Shown here: piece after piece, positions 8,571-11,489 of the stretch
How positions within the stretch are numbered: position 1 is the stretch's first letter
How the letters are laid out: every line of letters begins with the position of its first letter
From: Spirochaetaceae bacterium
Lineage (GTDB): Bacteria; Spirochaetota; Spirochaetia; Treponematales; Breznakiellaceae
Direction: 5' to 3'
Assembly (NCBI GenBank): GCA_031265535.1
Contig: JAISCO010000403.1
Coordinates: 1-11,489 of the forward strand
DNA: 11,489 bases
Position numbers and translations under genes: made by a program
Notes under the pieces: model-generated
Told to the model about the DNA's origin: nothing
The model's database searches: none
Seen by the model: the letters and a program-made list of their open reading frames with translations, nothing else

Positions 8571-8599
8571 AGTATATAAACTTTTGACGAAAGCGATAA
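8571..8599 (-). promoter_or_regulatory. Predicted sigma-70-type promoter of the mod-ATPase-HNH-res operon
   Basis: On the minus strand a good -10 box TATACT (8576-8571) lies 17 bases after a weak -35 TTATCG (8599-8594). Transcription would start near 8564, leaving a leader of about 60 bases before the mod ATG. It is the best promoter match I saw upstream of mod. The weak -35 suggests moderate or regulated expression. Confidence 0.5.
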
Positions 8600-8930
8600 G
8601 AAGCCGCCTAACTTGTTGTGGGTAGAAACATGACGCCCCAGAAAACTTTTTTATGGATGGGGGAAGCCGGCGCTTTGTAGATAGACTTTGTAGAATTAAC
8701 GTGAGTTCAATGAAAAGCTAAACTGAGAGGCAAAGCCTTCTCATCTTGGAAGCCTCTGATGTACGGTTTAGAAGGCAGAAAACTATAGGCCGATAACGCC
8801 GCCGGGAGCGATTAACAGTTATATGGGGCGGTCAGTACTGTTTTTTCAGGAGAAACGCAAGAGGCTGACCGGGAAATAACCATGCTAGTGGACTGATTAG
8901 ACTAAAAAAAGAATTTTACCGCCAAGTCGA
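8600..8930. other. Non-coding stretch with a candidate structured RNA (about 8701-8880)
   Basis: All frames are broken by stops and I recognise no protein remnant. Several pairings cluster here. AGAGGC (8726-8731) pairs with GCCTCT (8752-8757). GCCTTCT (8735-8741) pairs with AGAAGGC (8770-8776). ATAAC (8793-8797) pairs with GTTAT (8818-8822). CGGTCAG (8829-8835) pairs with CTGACCG (8865-8871). The first two interleave as an H-type pseudoknot; a local hairpin, GAGAGGC with GCCTTCTC, competes with them. The density of stems suggests an RNA or a degraded mobile RNA element. It matches no family I can name: the short GTACGGTTT stretch at 8761-8769 recalls group II intron domain V, but the 34-base domain V fold is absent. 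Strand is uncertain, and no clear promoter was seen. Confidence 0.3.
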
Positions 8931-8996
8931 ATGAGCCTCCCCGCCGCAGAGGCGCAAACAAGGCAAGCGCGCAAAATTTGCGGCGGGGTATTAAAC
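8931..8996. repeat. Dispersed palindromic repeat, copy 1 (66 bp)
   Basis: This 66-bp element recurs at 11172-11236 with one substitution and one single-base indel. Its arms CCCCGCCGCA (8939-8948) and TGCGGCGGGG (8979-8988) form a perfect 10-bp stem around a 30-base loop that holds two GCGC blocks. The layout is that of REP- or MITE-like extragenic repeats. It begins with ATG and can be read MSLPAAEAQTRQARK, but no ribosome-binding site precedes either copy, and the indel changes the frame between copies. Confidence 0.85.
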
Positions 8997-9158
8997 CAGA
9001 CTTTGCGAATCAAAAAAGTGCCGTTAAAACCATATCAAATTCAGGATTTTCCCGAAATCAAAATTGTTGGCGGGTGGACTGATGTCTTGACATCTTTCAA
9101 ACTGTGGGTAGCGGGCTCAAGACCGGAAGAAGAATATTTTACCTCAAAGTCGAAAAAG
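8997..9158. other. Intergenic stretch with a small inverted repeat
   Basis: No gene is supported. An open frame runs on from the palindromic repeat to 9197, but it lacks a start signal and recognisable sequence. GATGTC and GACATC (9081-9094) form a perfect 6-bp inverted repeat around TT; its role is unknown. Confidence 0.4.
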
Positions 9159-9180
9159 GAAAGAGAAAGAGAAAGAGAAA
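9159..9180. repeat. Hexamer tandem repeat (GAAAGA, about 3.7 copies)
   Basis: The unit GAAAGA is repeated head to tail with no interruption, making a purine-only strand. It abuts the heptamer array that starts at 9180. A six-base unit does not shift the frame, so phase variation of a protein is unlikely; the copy number may still vary by slippage. Confidence 0.85.
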
Positions 9181-9219
9181 TTAACAATTATCAATGAGCA
9201 ATTAACAATGAGCAATGAG
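9180..9219. repeat. Heptamer tandem repeat (ATTAACA/ATGAGCA units)
   Basis: Five full seven-base units and one partial follow each other: ATTAACA, ATTATCA, ATGAGCA, ATTAACA, ATGAGCA, ATGAG. The mixed but aligned units point to repeated slippage of a seven-base ancestor. Translated on the minus strand it gives low-complexity hydrophobic sequence that is unlikely to be a real protein. Confidence 0.8.
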
Positions 9220-9221
9220 GG

Positions 9222-9620
9222 CGGGGGGTGGCGGAAGACCGCCGCGGGCGGGCTGGAGACAGCGGCCTTTAAACATTTATAGGCAACAGTAAGTTTTTGG
9301 GGCCTACGCCATGCTGCCACATACTTACACACGCTCACTGGGAGAGCGTGCCGTTTTTGGGCGGGGGCGTGACTATGAGGCAGTTGCAAACTTGTTTGCA
9401 CGTTTGCCGATGATGCGGGGAAACAGCGCCCCCCTCCTGAATTGAAAAATTAGCCGCAAATTACACAAATTAACGCGAATTATGAAAGCATAAACAAACC
9501 TTTCGAAGACCGCTATCGGCTCAAAATCCGCTCCGCCGCCAACGAGGGTCTGGCAGCCGCGTATGCAATCGCCGTTTTCGGACCCGAAGGCACGTAGCAA
9601 AGCCCTCCTGCGGTATGCTA
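9222..9620. other. GC-rich intergenic stretch with several small hairpins, no gene seen
   Basis: The minus-strand frames here lack start signals and recognisable motifs, and they run through the repeats. Three hairpins are visible. GGCGG/CCGCC lies at 9230-9243 with a 4-base loop. CACGCTC/GAGCGTG lies at 9330-9350 with a 7-base loop, followed by CCGTTTTT, a weak terminator-like layout on the plus strand. TGCAAAC/GTTTGCA lies at 9385-9400 around TT. No function can be assigned. Confidence 0.4.
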
Positions 9621-9665
9621 GCGCGGAGCGCATGTAAAACCCGCTGGCGGGCGCGGAGCGCATGT
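9621..9665. repeat. 15-bp direct repeat, two copies 30 bp apart
   Basis: GCGCGGAGCGCATGT occurs at 9621-9635 and again at 9651-9665. Each copy holds GCGC on both sides of a GGA centre, so it is partly self-complementary. The pair ends 18 bp before the predicted -35 box of dnaX, where it could be a regulatory site, but it also resembles generic repeat debris. Confidence 0.7.
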
Positions 9666-9683
9666 GCCTCCATGGCAAATGGG

Positions 9684-9712
9684 TTGGCGGGGGGGTATAT
9701 TTTTGCTATACT
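9684..9712 (+). promoter_or_regulatory. Predicted extended -10 promoter of dnaX (leaderless transcript)
   Basis: TTGGCG (9684-9689) is followed after exactly 17 bases by TATACT (9707-9712), with TG one base upstream of the -10 box (9704-9705), so an extended -10 is present. Transcription would start about 7 bases on, at roughly 9718-9720, which coincides with the dnaX ATG at 9720. No Shine-Dalgarno lies before that ATG, consistent with leaderless translation. Confidence 0.65.
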
Positions 9713-9719
9713 TTTTAAG

Positions 9720-11153
9720 ATGACATTTGAAGTTACGGCGACAAGGCGCAGACCCAAAACATTTGACGAACTTGCGGGGCAGGAATTTGTAAGCGCCACA
9801 CTAAGAAAATCCATTGAAGCCGGAAAAATAGCGCACGCTTACCTATTTTCCGGACCACGGGGCTGCGGAAAGACAAGCGCGGCGCGGATATTGGCGCGGT
9901 CGTTGAACTGTGAAAAAGGCGCGAGCGTTGAACCCTGCGGAGCGTGCTCGAACTGCGTCGAGATAAGCAAAGGAAGCAGTCTTGACGTTATAGAAATTGA
10001 CGGCGCGTCTAATACCGGCGTGAATGACGTGCGGCAGATTAAAGACGAGGTAATGTTTCCACCAAACTCGTCCCGGTACAAAATATATATAATTGACGAA
10101 GTACACATGCTTTCTAACAGCGCATTCAACGCGCTGTTAAAAACGATAGAAGAACCGCCGCCATACATAGTTTTTATTTTTGCGACCACGGAACTACATA
10201 AAGTTCCGGCAACAATTAAAAGCCGCTGCCAGCAGTTTGCGTTTAAACTAATACCGGTAGAAACTATAAAGGGGCTTCTTGGCGATGCCTGTAAAGAACT
10301 TGCGATAGAAGCCGAAGACGAGGCGTTGTTTTGGATTGCCCGTGAATCCACCGGCAGCCTCCGCGACGCGTACACACTTTTTGACCAGGTAGCGTCTTTC
10401 TCGGAAGGGCATATACGCGCGGCTCTTATTCGTGAAAAACTTGGACTTGTCGGCTTAGACAATCTTAACGCGCTTGCCGAAGCCTGCGCTTCCGGCGATA
10501 CTGGGGGCGCTTTCACGCTGCTTGACACTGTTATTGAAAACGGCGTTTCTGTTGAACAGTTTATCATTGACCTTGCCGGATTTTACCGCAGCCTGCTGCT
10601 GCTAAAAAGCGGCGTTACCAAAGAAAGTTTACTAGGCTATGCGCCCGAGCGTTTTTCCGCAAAAGTGCTGGAAGCATTGAGCGTACAGCGTTTGGAGCAG
10701 GGCGTAAAACTGCTGCTTGACACGCACCGTTCGATACGCTGTTCAGTTTCGCCGCGTTTTGAGCTTGAAACCACGGTTGCGGAACTTTGCGCCCTGCCCA
10801 AGTGGGTATCCCAGGATGATCTGCGAAACGCTGTCGAGAGTGTACGCTCTATTTTTGGCGCAAAAATGTCCGGCATATCGTCCGCGCCTGTACGGCATGA
10901 AACCGGTGTTGAAAAAGCGGAAACCGGGCACAGGCGTTCTGAAAGTCCTGAAAAAGCTATGTCATTTGCCGATGAATTCAAGCGAAGGATAGCGGCGCGC
11001 GGGAATTCCGGCGATGGGCAAATTACGGGACAGTCCGCGGGACAAGGCGGCGGGCAGAATGTGGAGAATGTAATGTACGAGACGCGTGAAAGTATTGTTG
11101 CGCCGGAAGTAAAGTTGGTAGAAAAGGTTTTTCAGGCAACTGTGGTAAAATGA
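9720..11153 (+). CDS. dnaX: DNA polymerase III subunit gamma/tau (clamp-loader ATPase), short form
   Basis: DnaX is the ATPase of the clamp loader that puts the beta sliding clamp on primed DNA during replication. Walker A GPRGCGKT is at 45-52. The zinc-binding cysteines are C64, C73, C76 and C79. Walker B IYIIDEVH is at 122-129, followed by the conserved NALLKTIEEPP. The arginine-finger SRC is at 168-170. The ATPase, lid and collar domains appear complete. At 477 residues it is shorter than E. coli tau (643), and its tail is low-complexity and rich in Gly and Gln near 430-447. It thus resembles gamma and probably lacks the tau domains that bind DnaB and the polymerase core. I saw no in-frame A AAA AAG slippery site. 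The frame is open from 9615, but the conserved family N-terminus and the promoter place the start at 9720. Confidence 0.96.
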   Translation: MTFEVTATRRRPKTFDELAGQEFVSATLRKSIEAGKIAHAYLFSGPRGCGKTSAARILARSLNCEKGASVEPCGACSNCVEISKGSSLDVIEIDGASNTGVNDVRQIKDEVMFPPNSSRYKIYIIDEVHMLSNSAFNALLKTIEEPPPYIVFIFATTELHKVPATIKSRCQQFAFKLIPVETIKGLLGDACKELAIEAEDEALFWIARESTGSLRDAYTLFDQVASFSEGHIRAALIREKLGLVGLDNLNALAEACASGDTGGAFTLLDTVIENGVSVEQFIIDLAGFYRSLLLLKSGVTKESLLGYAPERFSAKVLEALSVQRLEQGVKLLLDTHRSIRCSVSPRFELETTVAELCALPKWVSQDDLRNAVESVRSIFGAKMSGISSAPVRHETGVEKAETGHRRSESPEKAMSFADEFKRRIAARGNSGDGQITGQSAGQGGGQNVENVMYETRESIVAPEVKLVEKVFQATVVK

Positions 11154-11171
11154 TGTATAGTACTTCTATTT

Positions 11172-11236
11172 ATGAGCCTCCCCGCCGCAGAGGCGCAAAC
11201 AAGGCAAGCGCGCAAATTTGCGGCGGAGTATTAAAC
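11172..11236. repeat. Dispersed palindromic repeat, copy 2 (65 bp)
   Basis: Nearly identical to the element at 8931-8996: one A is missing from the A-run before the right arm, and one G in that arm is A, which puts a single mismatch in the stem. It lies 18 bp past the dnaX stop and could act as a hairpin that ends or stabilises dnaX mRNA, although no T-run follows. The two copies are direct repeats bracketing dnaX. Confidence 0.85.
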
Positions 11237-11346
11237 TTGTGAGTCGCAAGTTCTATAAATAAAAAGATGAACCGGTAGAAAAACCTTACGGCTTGCGTTA
11301 CAGTGAAACTATCAAAACAACATCGGACGACAAAAGGGGGTCTTCC

Positions 11347-11489
11347 ATGTTCCAGTTCATCAATAATATCCTAGAACAGTTTTTGCCTTGTTTCAATAGG
11401 CAGGCAAGCTGGGTTAATTTTTGCAGTATCATCATCGGCTTTATCATAAGGCCCGATATGCGGGGAGTAAGTTCGGTTATATCGGCACT
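11347..11489 (+). CDS. DDE-type transposase, N-terminal part (runs off right edge)
   Basis: The frame starts at ATG 11347, six bases after a G-rich AGGGGGT, and stays open for 47 codons to the window edge. It starts MFQFINNILEQFLPC and continues with IIGFIIRPDMRGVSSVIS. This hydrophobic segment followed by RPDMRGVSS resembles the N-terminus of IS4-like DDE transposases known from clostridia and spirochaetes. The catalytic DDE residues would lie outside the window, so the exact IS family is open. The left end of the element must lie between 11237 and 11346, but I could not identify an inverted repeat there. Confidence 0.6.
   Translation, partial: MFQFINNILEQFLPCFNRQASWVNFCSIIIGFIIRPDMRGVSSVISA

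Noticed and set aside
8700..8930. Group II intron remnant
   Set aside because: Only a short GTACGGTTT-like stretch fits; the 34-base domain V fold, the intron 5' consensus and any maturase frame are missing.
8931..9197. 88-codon open frame starting MSLPAAEAQTRQARK
   Set aside because: Its start lies inside a dispersed repeat, no ribosome-binding site precedes it, the second copy of the repeat changes frame after one base indel, and it ends in the simple repeats.
9615..9719. Longer dnaX with 35 extra N-terminal codons
   Set aside because: The extension crosses the 15-bp repeat and the predicted promoter and does not resemble DnaX, whose conserved N-terminus begins at 9720.
9144..9814. Minus-strand open frames upstream of and overlapping dnaX
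   Set aside because: They run through tandem repeats and GC-rich hairpins or shadow dnaX, have no start signals and show no recognisable motifs.
1..11489. CRISPR array, tRNA or rRNA genes
   Set aside because: No regularly spaced repeats of CRISPR length, and no cloverleaf or ribosomal RNA sequence could be recognised on either strand.

Overview
The window looks like a stretch of a spirochaete chromosome, probably Treponema or a close relative. The pointers are the DnaX sequence (it opens MTFEVTATRRRPKTFDEL), the heavy load of short repeats, and a palindromic repeat whose reading MSLPAAEAQTRQARK I associate with treponeme genomes. This assignment rests on recollection and was not searched. 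By eye, the left two thirds is more AT-rich than the dnaX part.

Layout. Bases 1-240 hold the tail of an IS200/IS605-family transposase gene and a hairpin beyond it. Bases 241-8501 are one tightly packed minus-strand operon, read right to left: mod (Type III DNA methyltransferase), an AAA/ABC-type ATPase, an HNH endonuclease, and res (Type III helicase-nuclease). The three junctions overlap by 4 (or 1), 8 and 1 bases. The operon has a recognisable promoter and leader at 8502-8599 and an intrinsic terminator at 205-236. Bases 8600-9683 carry no convincing protein gene. They hold a candidate structured RNA, a 66-bp palindromic repeat, hexamer and heptamer tandem repeats, and several small hairpins. 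dnaX (DNA polymerase III gamma/tau) runs 9720-11153 on the plus strand from a strong-looking promoter that predicts a leaderless mRNA. A second copy of the palindromic repeat follows it, and then the start of a DDE-type transposase that runs off the right edge.

How the genes work together. Mod and Res together make a standard ATP-dependent Type III restriction-modification system. Mod methylates adenine and gives specificity, and Res translocates and cuts. Between them, in the same coupled transcript, sits an ATPase-HNH pair with the domain plan of the Septu defence system (PtuA/PtuB), which also occurs as the effector pair of some retrons. The locus is therefore best read as a composite defence operon: either two systems sharing one transcript, or one four-gene system in which the ATPase-HNH pair backs up or cooperates with Type III restriction. 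This is the most interesting feature of the window. Whether the exact arrangement has been described before cannot be decided from the sequence alone.
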